The notes under the pieces were generated by a model. It was not told where the DNA came from. It did not search any database and worked only from the letters and a program-made list of their open reading frames with translations. A DNA stretch of 64,000 nt, from the NCBI RefSeq assembly GCF_024055575.1, contig NZ_JAMXOE010000003.1, positions 243,971 to 307,970 of the forward strand, given 5' to 3'. Source of the stretch: Mucilaginibacter flavidus (lineage in GTDB: Bacteria; Bacteroidota; Bacteroidia; Sphingobacteriales; Sphingobacteriaceae). A program made the translations under genes and the position numbers. Below are positions 26,301-35,184 of the stretch, in pieces. How positions within the stretch are numbered: the first letter of the stretch is position 1; each line of letters starts with the position of its first letter.

Positions 26301-27782
26301 ATGATTAAAAAATACCTGTTCGTTTCATTGCTCTGTTTGTTTTCCTGTGTCAGTGCACATGCCAATTTTATTTTTAATGCCAATTGTGTTGAAGCCTATA
26401 AAGACATTTTAGCGCTGCGGATGAACGACGCCCGCGCGTTGATTAAAAAGGAAAAACAAACCAATCCTGCTAACGGCATTGTGGTATTATTGGAGAACTA
26501 TATCGACTACTTCAGCCTGTTGGCATCGGAAAATAAGAATGACTACGAGCGTTTGAAAGACAATAGATCGATCCGGGTTGATGCGCTTGAGGAAAATGAT
26601 AAAAACTCGCCCTGGTATTTGTTTTCGCAGGCAGAGATTTACCTGCAATGGTCGTTTTTAAAGGCGAAGTTTGGCGATTACATGTCGTCCGGCTCCGATG
26701 CTAAAAGCGCCAATAGCCTGCTAAAAGATAACAGCAAAAAATATCCCGACTTTTTACCCAACAAAAAAAGCCTGGCACTGGTAAATATCATTTTTGGAAA
26801 TATACCCGCCAATTTTAGGTGGATAGCGGGGATGTTAGGAATGAAAGGCAACGTTCAATATGGCATCAACCAGTTGGTTGAGCTGAAAAAGCAACTGCCC
26901 AGATCGTCTTACAACTTTTATGATGACGAGATCATATGGTTTTTATGTGTTACCGATATCAATGTGCTCCACAGTAAAAATAGCTACGATACGCTAATAG
27001 GTTACCTGGCGGGCATGGATAATAACAGTATGCTCAAAGTGTATTTGCAGGGATACGTATCGTCAAAAACAGCGCATAACGATGAAACTATAAAGTACCT
27101 TGACGCGGCACCCAAATCGGGGCAATACATAGCTGTGCCTCCGATATATTACATGCTTGGCTGCGCCAAACTTAACCGTATGGATGGCGATACACCAGCT
27201 GCCTTAGCCCGTTACGTTAATGAGTATAAAGGTACCGCGTTTATTAAAGATGCATACTTAAAGATCGCATACTTTTATCTCCTTCAAAACGATGCTGAAA
27301 AATATGAAGAATATCGTAAGCTGGCACGCGGCAGGGGAAATACTATCGACGGAAAAGACAAAATTGCACTCCGTGAAGCAAGCGAACCGAAACCCGATAT
27401 CGACCTGCTAAAGACCCGATTTTATTTCGACGGCGGTTATTATAGCAAAGCAACGGCGCAACTAGCTGGTAAAGATGTAAATAGTTTTAAGCTAACCCGG
27501 GACAAAATTCAATATTACTATTATCTGGGCCGCATTAACGACAAAATAAATAAAAACGCTGACGCAGTTTTATATTATCAAAAGGCAATTGCGCTGGGCA
27601 AGGAAACCAGCTATTATTATGCTGCCAATGCAGCCCTAATGATTGGTAATATTTACGAGGAAGTTAAAGACAATGCAAAAGCCGCAAACTACTATCACCA
27701 GGCCATCGACATGAAGGCACACGATTATCAAACTGATATTGATAATGATGCAAAAGCCGGGTTAAAGAGGATTGGTCAGTAG
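26301..27782 (+). CDS. Secreted TPR-repeat protein, function unknown
   Basis: I choose ATG at 26301 over the TTG at 26292 because it puts a clean signal peptide at the N-terminus (MIKKYLFVSLLCLFSCVSAHA). The mature ~470-aa part is helical with TPR-like units: one at YYLGRINDKINKNADAVLYY and another at AALMIGNIYEEVKDNAKAANYY, near the C-terminus. The last TPR ends in a basic tail (AGLKRIGQ). It is probably periplasmic and may be a scaffold; no enzyme motif is visible. The 3' end overlaps the convergent acyltransferase gene by 7 bp. Confidence 0.82.
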   Translation: MIKKYLFVSLLCLFSCVSAHANFIFNANCVEAYKDILALRMNDARALIKKEKQTNPANGIVVLLENYIDYFSLLASENKNDYERLKDNRSIRVDALEENDKNSPWYLFSQAEIYLQWSFLKAKFGDYMSSGSDAKSANSLLKDNSKKYPDFLPNKKSLALVNIIFGNIPANFRWIAGMLGMKGNVQYGINQLVELKKQLPRSSYNFYDDEIIWFLCVTDINVLHSKNSYDTLIGYLAGMDNNSMLKVYLQGYVSSKTAHNDETIKYLDAAPKSGQYIAVPPIYYMLGCAKLNRMDGDTPAALARYVNEYKGTAFIKDAYLKIAYFYLLQNDAEKYEEYRKLARGRGNTIDGKDKIALREASEPKPDIDLLKTRFYFDGGYYSKATAQLAGKDVNSFKLTRDKIQYYYYLGRINDKINKNADAVLYYQKAIALGKETSYYYAANAALMIGNIYEEVKDNAKAANYYHQAIDMKAHDYQTDIDNDAKAGLKRIGQ

Positions 27783-28441
27783 GTAAGGTTGCCCGGCTCG
27801 TCGGTAAAACGTACGGTTTTGCGCATGCTTTGCAGGTGATGCGCGTTTACATTTTGCTTTAGCGTGTCAAAATTGAAATCGTGATTGGTGCCGCAATCAA
27901 GCAGCGTCATGTTGGCTGATGGTTTGGTGCTTTCGTAATATTCCAAAACGTTGCTGCTCCATATCAATTGGCAATCACCTTTTACACGGGTCATAATCTC
28001 GTTTATGCCGTTTTTAAATTGGATATGCCTGATGTGCTGCGATTCCAGTTCGGCCTGGGGGAAAAATAGCAGGATATTGCCCGGTTCGTTTAAAAGTTCC
28101 GCAGCGTATTCAATACTTTCCTTTACCGACCACGCGTTAGGCTCCACAGAGAAAGAGCCAACGTACTTCAGCCACCAGTTTTTCTCCATCTGCTTTTTAA
28201 CCGACATGGTATACAAGCCTTTCAGCTTTTGCTGCTTGTCAATGTGTTTAAACGCAATGTAGTAAGAGAAAAAGCCATCCAAAAACCCAAAATGGTTACA
28301 CATCAACACATAGGAGTGGTTGGGCTTTATATCAACCGGCGTGATCTTCATTTTATTAAACCGCCGCCTGAAAAACCACATCAGCACAGATGAGCCCCCC
28401 CTGATAAATGGTAATGGTAACGTTTTGGCCTTAATCATCAT
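27776..28441 (-). CDS. PlsC-like 1-acylglycerol-phosphate acyltransferase family protein
   Basis: The 221-aa protein has CNHFGFLDG, matching the catalytic HX4D box of PlsC/LPLAT acyltransferases. Later it has FFPQAELES in place of the usual FPEGTRS block. The N-terminus is short, with one weak hydrophobic stretch. It is the last gene of the fatty-acid-type operon and its start overlaps the hydrolase stop (ATGA). It could move the acyl chain made by the upstream enzymes from ACP onto an acceptor such as a lipid or amino acid, which is inference from context. An alternative start three bases downstream is possible (Met-Met). Confidence 0.8.
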   Translation of the reverse strand: MMIKAKTLPLPFIRGGSSVLMWFFRRRFNKMKITPVDIKPNHSYVLMCNHFGFLDGFFSYYIAFKHIDKQQKLKGLYTMSVKKQMEKNWWLKYVGSFSVEPNAWSVKESIEYAAELLNEPGNILLFFPQAELESQHIRHIQFKNGINEIMTRVKGDCQLIWSSNVLEYYESTKPSANMTLLDCGTNHDFNFDTLKQNVNAHHLQSMRKTVRFTDEPGNLTY

Positions 28442-29283
28442 GACAACAGCGCGGTTAATTGAGTAACAAAGTTCTTTTTTATCATCTCGTGCCCTTCATC
28501 CAACACAATTGTAGTGGCATCTTTTACTTTGGCGATAAAATCCTTTCCTATTCCCGGCGGGAACGACTTATCGCGTTTGCCAAATATAAAAATGCTTTTT
28601 ATGTTTTGTTCATTTAATGCTTTCAGCAGGCGAGCCTCATCAGTTTCAAAAGTTCGCAGGTAGGTAAAACAAGCATAGAAATTAAACCTGAGTTCAGGCG
28701 TGCCAATTTCGCCATATAAAATTTTATAGGCTTCGGCGTCGATAATCCTGAGTCGTTTAAACAACTTCAACATCCGTACCAAAAAAGTTTCGTTAAGCGC
28801 CAGTTTTTCAAGCATTTTATTGCCGGTTTTGCTTTTGCTAAAAAACGGTATCAGTTTGCCGGGGTTTAAAGAGGAGGGGGCCGCAGCAATAAATTCATCC
28901 ACAAGGTGTGGTAGTTCTTCGGTAACCACGCTGGCAAAATGCGTACCCATTGAGTACCCGATAATTGAAAAACGTCCGATGCTTTCGTGCCTGCAAAACT
29001 CCAATATCAAGTCGGCAAATTGCTTTTTGGTAATGCCTTTTTTAACGGCTTCAAGGCTTTGGTCTTTAAGCTTTGTTTCTTTATGGAAAAACAGGTCGAA
29101 CCCGATGAAGGTGTATTTTTCTCCTAAAGTTGATTCAAGGATTTTAAACTGCTTGCCATGCATGCCATATCCGTGAAAGCCGAGCATAATTTTAGGGCCA
29201 TTACCAAATTTATAGTAATGCAGCGTAACCAGGTCATTTTCAAAGTAATGGTCGGTCATGCTTTGATTATGAAATGTTTTCAA
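28438..29283 (-). CDS. Alpha/beta hydrolase
   Basis: The 281-aa protein has the alpha/beta-hydrolase layout: oxyanion segment GFHGYGMHG, nucleophile elbow GYSMG (Ser), a later acid region FIFGKRDKSFP and the final EGHEM histidine. These are complete catalytic positions. Within the fatty-acid-type operon it could act as a thioesterase or acyl hydrolase, releasing or editing the chain, but the substrate is not visible. It overlaps the acyltransferase gene by 4 bp and the AcpS-like gene by 17 bp, so it is translated as part of the same operon. Confidence 0.85.
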   Translation of the reverse strand: MKTFHNQSMTDHYFENDLVTLHYYKFGNGPKIMLGFHGYGMHGKQFKILESTLGEKYTFIGFDLFFHKETKLKDQSLEAVKKGITKKQFADLILEFCRHESIGRFSIIGYSMGTHFASVVTEELPHLVDEFIAAAPSSLNPGKLIPFFSKSKTGNKMLEKLALNETFLVRMLKLFKRLRIIDAEAYKILYGEIGTPELRFNFYACFTYLRTFETDEARLLKALNEQNIKSIFIFGKRDKSFPPGIGKDFIAKVKDATTIVLDEGHEMIKKNFVTQLTALLS

Positions 29284-29668
29284 TAAACGCTATCGCCCAG
29301 GCATAATTCCCATCGTGCGAAATGGAAAGGCCGATGTCAAATTTGAGCCCGTCGCGATGAATAAACGCGGTTGGTCTGCCAACGGGCTTATCTCTAAGTA
29401 TTTCGATTTTTTTTGGCCCAAGAGCCGATGGATCAACCTGTTTTATGGCTTTGTAAACAGCCTCCTTAGCGGCCCATGTTGAAGCATAACGGAGCAGCGG
29501 GTTTTCAAACTGCTCGCAATAAGCTATTTCGTTTTCAGTATAAACTTTGGCTTTAAACGATGGTGTAAACGATTTTTCGAAGTCAGGAATAAACACAATA
29601 TCGTTGCCTGCCGAAAATTTTTGAGCGGGTATCAGTTCTTCCAGTGCTGTTTTAATTTCCTTCTCCAT
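29267..29668 (-). CDS. AcpS-like holo-ACP synthase
   Basis: The 133-aa protein has the AcpS hallmarks: an N-terminal IVFIPDFEKSF strand (in place of GIDIVEI), ASTWAAKEAVYKAI (the WxxKEA-type Mg/CoA site) and a C-terminal SISHDGNYAWA. Length matches AcpS (about 120-130), shorter than Sfp types. It lies in the fatty-acid-type operon, overlapping the reductase gene upstream and the hydrolase gene downstream. It is therefore the probable activator of the non-standard ACP at 31816-32091. The acidic Asp of the first motif is shifted, so activity is likely but not certain. Confidence 0.82.
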   Translation of the reverse strand: MEKEIKTALEELIPAQKFSAGNDIVFIPDFEKSFTPSFKAKVYTENEIAYCEQFENPLLRYASTWAAKEAVYKAIKQVDPSALGPKKIEILRDKPVGRPTAFIHRDGLKFDIGLSISHDGNYAWAIAFIENIS

Positions 29669-30470
29669 CTACACCAAGCCCCATAACGTTAAACCCGCCA
29701 TCAACAAAATGAATATTACCGGTAACTTTTTTTGATAAGTCAGAAAAGTAGTACAGCGCGGCATCGCCAACATCACCAGCGTCGATGTTACCAAGCGGGG
29801 CCGTAAATTTGCCCATCTTACGCAGCTTGCGCACGCCGAAAATACCGCCTGACGATGTCGTCATCACCAAACCTGCCGAAATAGCATTCACCCGCACACC
29901 TGTGCCTCTGAAATGGCTGGCGAGGTATATCATGATATTTTCTAATGCGGCCTTGCAAATAGCCATGCCAGCATAGCCTGGAAATACCCTTTGTGAAGCG
30001 TTATAGGTAAGCGTTAAAATAGACGCGCCTTTTGCCAGCAGGGGCTGGGCTACCCGTGCAACACGCAAAAGCGAATAAGCGCTGATATTAAACGCATCCA
30101 TAAAATCATCAAACGGGATATCTATATAAGATGGCGCCGGCTCGTTGCTGCCCGGCAAGCTGTAACACATCACCGACTGGCTGCCAAAGGCCACACCGTG
30201 CAGCACATAATCTATCGGCCCCGCAGTGTCATACACCATCCGCATAAAGGCGCTTATTTCCTCTTCGGACCTTATTTCAACCTGGGCAGATAAAGCGGTA
30301 TCCATGCCATTTTGCTGCATCAGGTATAAAACTTCGTTTTTAGTGTCTGCAACATAGCTTAGGGCCACCTTGCAACCCGAACGGTGTAATTTTACAGCAA
30401 TATCATACGCTATGGAGCTTTCGTTCCGAACACCGAATATTACCGCAACCTTATTTGTATTATCTATCAT
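29652..30470 (-). CDS. FabI-like enoyl-ACP reductase (SDR family)
   Basis: I start at the ATG at 30468-30470 (MIDNTNKVAVIFGV), 14 codons inside the longest frame, since this leaves an 11-bp overlap with the ketosynthase and a normal SDR N-terminus of about 272 aa. The NAD motif GVRNESSIA corresponds to FabI GxxxxxSIA. The active site YAGMAICK keeps the FabI spacing Tyr-X6-Lys rather than the usual SDR YxxxK. The C-terminus has FVDGGFNVMGLG. It should reduce enoyl-ACP in a fatty-acid-like cycle. It may be a housekeeping FabI paralogue dedicated to this operon. Confidence 0.83.
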   Translation of the reverse strand: MIDNTNKVAVIFGVRNESSIAYDIAVKLHRSGCKVALSYVADTKNEVLYLMQQNGMDTALSAQVEIRSEEEISAFMRMVYDTAGPIDYVLHGVAFGSQSVMCYSLPGSNEPAPSYIDIPFDDFMDAFNISAYSLLRVARVAQPLLAKGASILTLTYNASQRVFPGYAGMAICKAALENIMIYLASHFRGTGVRVNAISAGLVMTTSSGGIFGVRKLRKMGKFTAPLGNIDAGDVGDAALYYFSDLSKKVTGNIHFVDGGFNVMGLGVDGEGN

Positions 30471-31812
30471 CCCGTGAAACTGCCATGGCGCTGTTGGTGC
30501 CGCCAAAACCATAATTTAAACAAACTATTTGGTTAATTTCCTTCTCTACTATTTCCTGCGAAATTAAGTGCCGGTAAGCTGCTGCAGGTTTGTCTGAGCC
30601 CTGCCAGCCGTCTTTCTTCTGGAAGTTTTCCGGCTCGGTATTTAACTCGTCGGAATTGATACAGGGCAATACTTTTTGATTTTTAAGCATTAGCAGGGTT
30701 GCAATAAACTCTACCGACCCTGCCGCCCCAAGCATGTGGCCGAACTGCGCCTTTGGTGCAGCTACATGGTAGCCGTCTTCGCCTAAAGTGTCGACAACGC
30801 TTATCAGCTCTAAAATATCTCCAACCGGGGTAGCCGTGCCGTGCACTTTAACTACTTCGGGTTTAATTTCGGCATCCGCCATTAAGCCTTTCCACAAACG
30901 GCGCTGCCCATCGTACGATGGATAGAACATGTTGCCGTCACCGTCGGAGTTATTGAAGTAGCCATCTATAACGCCCAATATGTTTGCACCTCGCGCCTTT
31001 GCCATTTCATATTCTTCAAGCGCCACAATACCGGCGCCAAATGAACAAACAAAACCATTACGTTTTACATCAAAAGGGCGTGAACTTTGCTCAGGTGCAA
31101 AACCTTTGCTCAATACCTGCATGGCGTCAAAGCCGATAAAAGTTTCCAGAGCAGTACCTTCAACACCGCCGCAAATAGCACGGTCCTGCAATCCGAATTT
31201 TATCAGGCGATAGGCATAACCGATATTTCCAAGCCCTGTAGCACAGGCTGATATAATAGACTCGCAGACGCCTTTATTTCTTATCAGGCACGATACGTTG
31301 GCTGCCTCGCGGTACGACATAGCCCTGTCTACAGTATGTGAACCAGCCATTCGGGTTTTTTTGCCCAGTTCGTAAAATGCGTGCCATGCGTGGCGCGATA
31401 CCACGTTGCCGCCGCCGCCCGAAGCAACAACCACGCCGGTTTGTTCCGATTCGGTTTCTTCCTTTGTCCACCCCGCCATTTCAATTGATTCCAGCGCGCC
31501 GATCATGGCCCAAACACAACCGAGGTCGGCTGTAGCCAGGTTAAGGTCGGGTATCCGACCAAGGTGGTCTACGTAGGTTTCCGGCCATTCTGTTTCCGGT
31601 ACCGGGTGAATAGCTTCCAGGTTCATTTCCGGCTCGGTAATATAACCGGCCACGGTCGAACGGATTTGCTTGGGGTATTGCAGCGCTTTGGGCCATTCGC
31701 GTATCAGGCTCTGGCCGGTAAATAATTTTTTATCAAACTCCTCAAGCCCCGCACAGGTTGGAAAAGCCCCGCCCATACCAACAACTGCAACTCTTCGTCC
31801 TGCTACACTCAT
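30460..31812 (-). CDS. Beta-ketoacyl-ACP synthase (KAS I/II family)
   Basis: The 450-aa protein is a full-length thiolase-fold ketosynthase with Cys190 in SACATGLGN, the first His in KVHGTATPVGD, the second in FGHMLGAAGS and a terminal LNYGFGGTNSA. The complete C-H-H triad means it should condense acyl chains with malonyl-ACP. It follows the ACP gene after a 3-bp gap and overlaps the FabI-like gene by 11 bp. The sequence is less like housekeeping FabF (for example a long PVPETEWPETYV insertion near residue 70), suggesting a secondary-metabolite or specialised chain. It is probably not the cell's main FabF. Confidence 0.88.
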   Translation of the reverse strand: MSVAGRRVAVVGMGGAFPTCAGLEEFDKKLFTGQSLIREWPKALQYPKQIRSTVAGYITEPEMNLEAIHPVPETEWPETYVDHLGRIPDLNLATADLGCVWAMIGALESIEMAGWTKEETESEQTGVVVASGGGGNVVSRHAWHAFYELGKKTRMAGSHTVDRAMSYREAANVSCLIRNKGVCESIISACATGLGNIGYAYRLIKFGLQDRAICGGVEGTALETFIGFDAMQVLSKGFAPEQSSRPFDVKRNGFVCSFGAGIVALEEYEMAKARGANILGVIDGYFNNSDGDGNMFYPSYDGQRRLWKGLMADAEIKPEVVKVHGTATPVGDILELISVVDTLGEDGYHVAAPKAQFGHMLGAAGSVEFIATLLMLKNQKVLPCINSDELNTEPENFQKKDGWQGSDKPAAAYRHLISQEIVEKEINQIVCLNYGFGGTNSAMAVSRDDR

Positions 31813-31815
31813 AAA

Positions 31816-32091
31816 TTATTTATTTGCACTGCGTTCCATAACCATAATGATCAAATCGATAACATCCTTAACTTTCGAACCCATACGGTCGATGTCCTCA
31901 TCCTCAAACTCTATGTCGAATTTTTGCTCCACCTTAGCTGCAATGTTGATCAACTCGGTTGATGGGGTGTCCATATCAGTTAAAAAGTCGGTTTCTTCGG
32001 TAACACCCTCCAATTTTGCCGGGTCAATTGTGCGTACAGTACGCAGTACTTCCAGTAAACCTTCAAGTATCTCTTGTCTTTCGTTTGCCAT
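31816..32091 (-). CDS. Acyl carrier protein with atypical attachment motif
   Basis: The 91-aa acidic protein has ACP length and a helical pattern. The usual DSL is replaced: the serine that aligns with AcpP Ser36 when the downstream KFD is matched to EFD is Ser44, in MDTPSTELI. So phosphopantetheine can still attach, but the context is unusual. It lies 1 bp downstream of the hotdog gene and 3 bp before the ketosynthase gene. It is the probable carrier for the whole operon and the likely target of the AcpS-like enzyme. The missing Asp at the recognition site may restrict which transferase can load it. Confidence 0.85.
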   Translation of the reverse strand: MANERQEILEGLLEVLRTVRTIDPAKLEGVTEETDFLTDMDTPSTELINIAAKVEQKFDIEFEDEDIDRMGSKVKDVIDLIIMVMERSANK

Positions 32092-32092
32092 A

Positions 32093-32689
32093 TTATGCTA
32101 ATTTGTTAAATTGTTCTATCAGTATTGCCCGGCCGGTAATGTCGTGCAGCTCGGCCACTTTTATAAAATCTTTGCTAATATCATACTTTAATAATCTTTC
32201 CTCGGTAAAATCACTAAAATATTCATCCAAATCGAGCCCTTTTGGTACCCGGTAAATGCGTCCATCGCAAACCATTTGCCGCCATTTCCAGAATGTTATG
32301 TTGCCGATGCTGATAAATGTATCGCCAAGCTCCAGGTAATTCTGAAAGTTGACATTGCCAATGCTGATAAAAGCCGGTACAAATGTATCCCTCAATACAT
32401 CAGGCAAACAATTTTGTTTGCGGCATTGCAGGAAAGTGGCGCACGATACGATTGTGGCCTGGGCGAACGCCTCTATCTGGTCGACCCCGCGGAATACATT
32501 GAAGTGGTCTTCAACATCCCGTTCGGTGGGAGAGTAGCTGGCTACTATGCCTTTGTTGGGCGAATGCCAATGGTAAGCGCTCACCAGTCGCTTGGTTGGG
32601 CCATGAAGCAGTAAATTTACAGGGTCCACACCAACCAGGTTACCGTGTTGAATAATATCCAAATAAACTTCTTTTTCTTCGTCTGTCAT
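32093..32689 (-). CDS. Probable hotdog-fold (FabZ-like) protein
   Basis: The 198-aa protein has no motif I can name firmly. However, VEDHFNVFRGVDQIEAFAQA resembles the FabZ helix region (DHFPG...P..MIEALAQ), and a later GDTFISIGNITFWKW strand resembles the hotdog beta-sheet. The FabZ catalytic His is present in DHFN; the Glu is less clear (IEAFAQ). In the operon a dehydratase is the missing step between the FabG-like and FabI-like reductases, so a dehydratase role fits both sequence and context. It overlaps the FabG-like gene by 4 bp. Fold assignment is inference. Confidence 0.6.
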   Translation of the reverse strand: MTDEEKEVYLDIIQHGNLVGVDPVNLLLHGPTKRLVSAYHWHSPNKGIVASYSPTERDVEDHFNVFRGVDQIEAFAQATIVSCATFLQCRKQNCLPDVLRDTFVPAFISIGNVNFQNYLELGDTFISIGNITFWKWRQMVCDGRIYRVPKGLDLDEYFSDFTEERLLKYDISKDFIKVAELHDITGRAILIEQFNKLA

Positions 32690-33405
32690 ATTAAGCCGCC
32701 GTTGATGTGGATATTTGTGCCGTTAATGTATGATGCCTTGTCTGATAGCAGGAACTCAATTGTATCCGCCACATCATCAACCCTTCCAAATCGTTTAGCC
32801 GGTATCATATTAAAATATTTCTGTTTGATAGCTTCAGGTATGCCTGCGGTCATATCGGTTTCTATAAAACCGGGTGAGACGCTTAATACCCTTATTTTGT
32901 GCTCGGTATTTGTGGCGGCCGCCTCTTGCGCCAACGAGCGTGATAGCGCTGCTAAGCCCGCTTTGGTAGCTGCATAAACCGACTGAAACGCATTGCCGCT
33001 TTCGCCTACAACCGAGCTGACGTTAATAATAACCCCCTCCTGTGTAAGGCTGAATATTTTCATAGCTGTTTTGCAGATCAATATCGGAGCTTTTAAATTT
33101 ACATTCAGCATGGCGTCAATTTCGCGCTCGGGCTGATAGTTTAGGGGTTTGTCATAAGTTACGCCGGCATTGTTGATTACGCCGTATAAGTCGCCATGTT
33201 CTTTTTTTAGCTGCTTACAAAAGGTATTGATGGCTTCAGCGTCCGAAAAATCGGCGTATAAAATATGGCTACCCGGGATGACCTCAGTAAAACTTTCGGG
33301 TTTTGATGCGTGTAATATTAACGTATATTGGCCTGATAGCTTTTTCGAAATGGCCAGCCCTAAACCCTTACTGGCACCGGTAATTAATATTTTTCGTTTC
33401 TCCAT
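32686..33405 (-). CDS. FabG-like 3-oxoacyl-ACP reductase (SDR)
   Basis: The 239-aa protein is a classic short-chain dehydrogenase: NADP motif TGASKGLG at 10-17, NNAGVT, catalytic Ser in NVSSVV, YAATK (YxxxK) and a C-terminal NIHINGG. It should reduce 3-oxoacyl-ACP to 3-hydroxyacyl-ACP. It is the first gene of the minus-strand fatty-acid-type operon. The upstream 200 bp, shared with a divergent phosphodiesterase gene, must hold the promoter, but I found no exact TAnnTTTG box there. Confidence 0.87.
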   Translation of the reverse strand: MEKRKILITGASKGLGLAISKKLSGQYTLILHASKPESFTEVIPGSHILYADFSDAEAINTFCKQLKKEHGDLYGVINNAGVTYDKPLNYQPEREIDAMLNVNLKAPILICKTAMKIFSLTQEGVIINVSSVVGESGNAFQSVYAATKAGLAALSRSLAQEAAATNTEHKIRVLSVSPGFIETDMTAGIPEAIKQKYFNMIPAKRFGRVDDVADTIEFLLSDKASYINGTNIHINGGLI

Positions 33406-33605
33406 CAGGACTGTTATAGTGATTAGAGGTTGGAGATCAGAGGCTAGGTTAACAAATCGTTAAACTTCGTCTAAATCTTTACAGCAAATATGTTGATTTA
33501 TAATAATAATTTCGGCAAGTTGTTTTAATATTCGACCTGTAAATAGTGAACCCTGAGACTTACGGAGGTTCAAAAACTTCGTAAGTCTTCCACAAACTAA
33601 AAAAT
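33406..33605. other. Divergent intergenic region with fold-back repeat
   Basis: This 200-bp gap between the fatty-acid-type operon (minus) and the phosphodiesterase gene (plus) contains a repeat-like GATTAGAGGTTGGAGATCAG stretch near 33421. It also has an imperfect hairpin at 33557-33587 (GACTTACGGAGGTT and AACTTCGTAAGTC). The same hairpin type serves as the terminator at 37565-37600. Confidence 0.5.
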
Positions 33606-34562
33606 ATGTTCCGTAAATATTTTATTTTCAGTATTTTATATTTGTTGATACTGCCAATCTCTAGCTTTTCGCAGCAAAAAAAAGCCTTTAAAATTGTGCC
33701 GCTTGGTGTAAAAGGTGGTGCTGACGAAAGCAATCTCTCAGCCTATATGGTGGCTGCATCTGAAACCAACGACTATATCTGTCTTGATGCGGGGACGCTG
33801 CATGCCGGTATTGAAAAGGCCATCGCCAATAAAGTGTTTAGTCTACCTGTTGAGCAAGTGCTCCGCAAATACATCAAAGGCTATTTTATTTCGCACGCCC
33901 ATCTCGACCATCTCGCCGGGCTGATCATCAATTCGCCGGACGACACCGCCAAGACCATTTATGGGCTGGCAAGTACATTACAAACCATCAAAACGCATTA
34001 TTTTACCTGGGATAGCTGGGCCAATTTTTCCGATGAGGGCGATGCGCCGTTGCTAAAAAAATACCATTACCAGCCATTATTGCCCGACAGTAGCATCGCC
34101 ATAAAAAATACGTCAATGACGGTTATCGCCTACCCGTTAAGCCATTCCAATCTTACTAGTACCGCATTTTTAGTAAAAAGCAATGGTGCTTATATTTTGT
34201 ATTTAGGCGATACCGGTCCGGATGAGATTGAAAAAAGCAACAAGCTGCATAAACTATGGGAAGTGGTTGCTCGGTTGATAAGAAGCAAAAAGCTTAAAGC
34301 TATAATGATTGAAACCTCGTTCCCGAATATTCAGCCCGATAAAACGCTGTTCGGTCATTTCACCCCCAACTGGCTAATGAAGGAAATGAATAACCTGGCA
34401 GTTTTAACTGGAGCGGACGCGATTAAAGGATTTAATTTGATAATAACGCACGTAAAACCGCCACAGGTTAATATTGATAAAATAAAAGCAGAAGTAAAAG
34501 CGGCGAATAAATTGGGATTTAATTTGATTTTCCCGGAGCAGGGGAAGGAGATAGATTTATGA
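33606..34562 (+). CDS. Class II 3',5'-cyclic-nucleotide phosphodiesterase (PDE1/CpdP-type)
   Basis: The 318-aa protein starts with a signal peptide (hydrophobic core about 5-20, ending FSQQ). It contains SHAHLDHLAGL, the class II PDE signature HxHLDHxxG of the metallo-beta-lactamase superfamily. It then has a YPLSHSN histidine, LGDTGPDE and HVKPP near the end. It probably hydrolyses cyclic nucleotides in the periplasm. Nucleotide preference is not visible. It is monocistronic, or at most paired with the DUF488 gene 54 bp downstream. Confidence 0.85.
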   Translation: MFRKYFIFSILYLLILPISSFSQQKKAFKIVPLGVKGGADESNLSAYMVAASETNDYICLDAGTLHAGIEKAIANKVFSLPVEQVLRKYIKGYFISHAHLDHLAGLIINSPDDTAKTIYGLASTLQTIKTHYFTWDSWANFSDEGDAPLLKKYHYQPLLPDSSIAIKNTSMTVIAYPLSHSNLTSTAFLVKSNGAYILYLGDTGPDEIEKSNKLHKLWEVVARLIRSKKLKAIMIETSFPNIQPDKTLFGHFTPNWLMKEMNNLAVLTGADAIKGFNLIITHVKPPQVNIDKIKAEVKAANKLGFNLIFPEQGKEIDL

Positions 34563-34616
34563 ACTTTTCCAAGAAGCAATATTTTACGCCTTGGAAAACT
34601 AACCGACGTTTTAAAT

Positions 34617-34967
34617 ATGAACAACATAAGCATCAAACGAATTTACAATCCCGCAGAAGAACCTGACGGGTTTAGAATATTAGTTGACCGTTTATGGCCC
34701 CGTGGCATGAAAAAGGAAGACGCCGCGATTGACCTTTGGCTGAAGGCTGTTGCCCCAACAGATGCACTGCGCAAATGGTACCACCATGATGGCGGCAGGT
34801 GGGATGAATTCAGGCACAAATATGTGCTGGAACTGAAAGACAACCCTGCAGTTAATGACTTATTGTTGTTAATAAAGGAGCACAAAACAGTTACGTTGCT
34901 ATATGCAGCAAGGGATGCAGAGCAAAATCATGCGCTGGTTTTGCTGGAATTTTTGCAAAATCATTAA
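34617..34967 (+). CDS. DUF488 (YeaO-like) family protein
   Basis: The 116-aa protein starts ISIKRIYNPAEEPDG and has RILVDRLWPRGMKKE, followed by LRKWYHHD and a C-terminal LLYAARDAEQNHA. These are the hallmarks of the DUF488/YeaO family. The biochemical role is unknown to me. It follows the phosphodiesterase gene in the same direction after 54 bp. Length is normal for the family. Confidence 0.85.
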   Translation: MNNISIKRIYNPAEEPDGFRILVDRLWPRGMKKEDAAIDLWLKAVAPTDALRKWYHHDGGRWDEFRHKYVLELKDNPAVNDLLLLIKEHKTVTLLYAARDAEQNHALVLLEFLQNH

Positions 34968-34993
34968 TAAGGATAGGTTTTGAACTTTGCCGC

Positions 34994-35044
34994 AAAGCGT
35001 TCCATTTTTCCACGCGGAACACCTGGAACGCTTTGGAATATGCT
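34994..35044. repeat. Inverted repeat downstream of DUF488 gene
   Basis: AAAGCGTTCCA (34994-35004) pairs with TGGAACGCTTT (35034-35044): an 11-bp perfect stem with an inner TTCC/GGAA pair. There is no T-tract, so a terminator role is uncertain. The surrounding 34968-35184 shows no convincing gene. Confidence 0.5.
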
Positions 35045-35184
35045 AATTATCAGGAATTTAAATTTTAATGTATTTGTGGATACCTCCACCAGGTCGCCAA
35101 CAAGCAGAGGAACATTTGGTGTTCAAAAAGCCAGTGTACAGGTGGTGTTAACGGAATTTATTGGTGTATAACCGCTAAATGCAA

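Noticed and set aside
34980..35171. 63-codon plus-strand frame after DUF488
   Set aside because: Begins at a TTG, overlaps an inverted repeat, and has no recognisable content.
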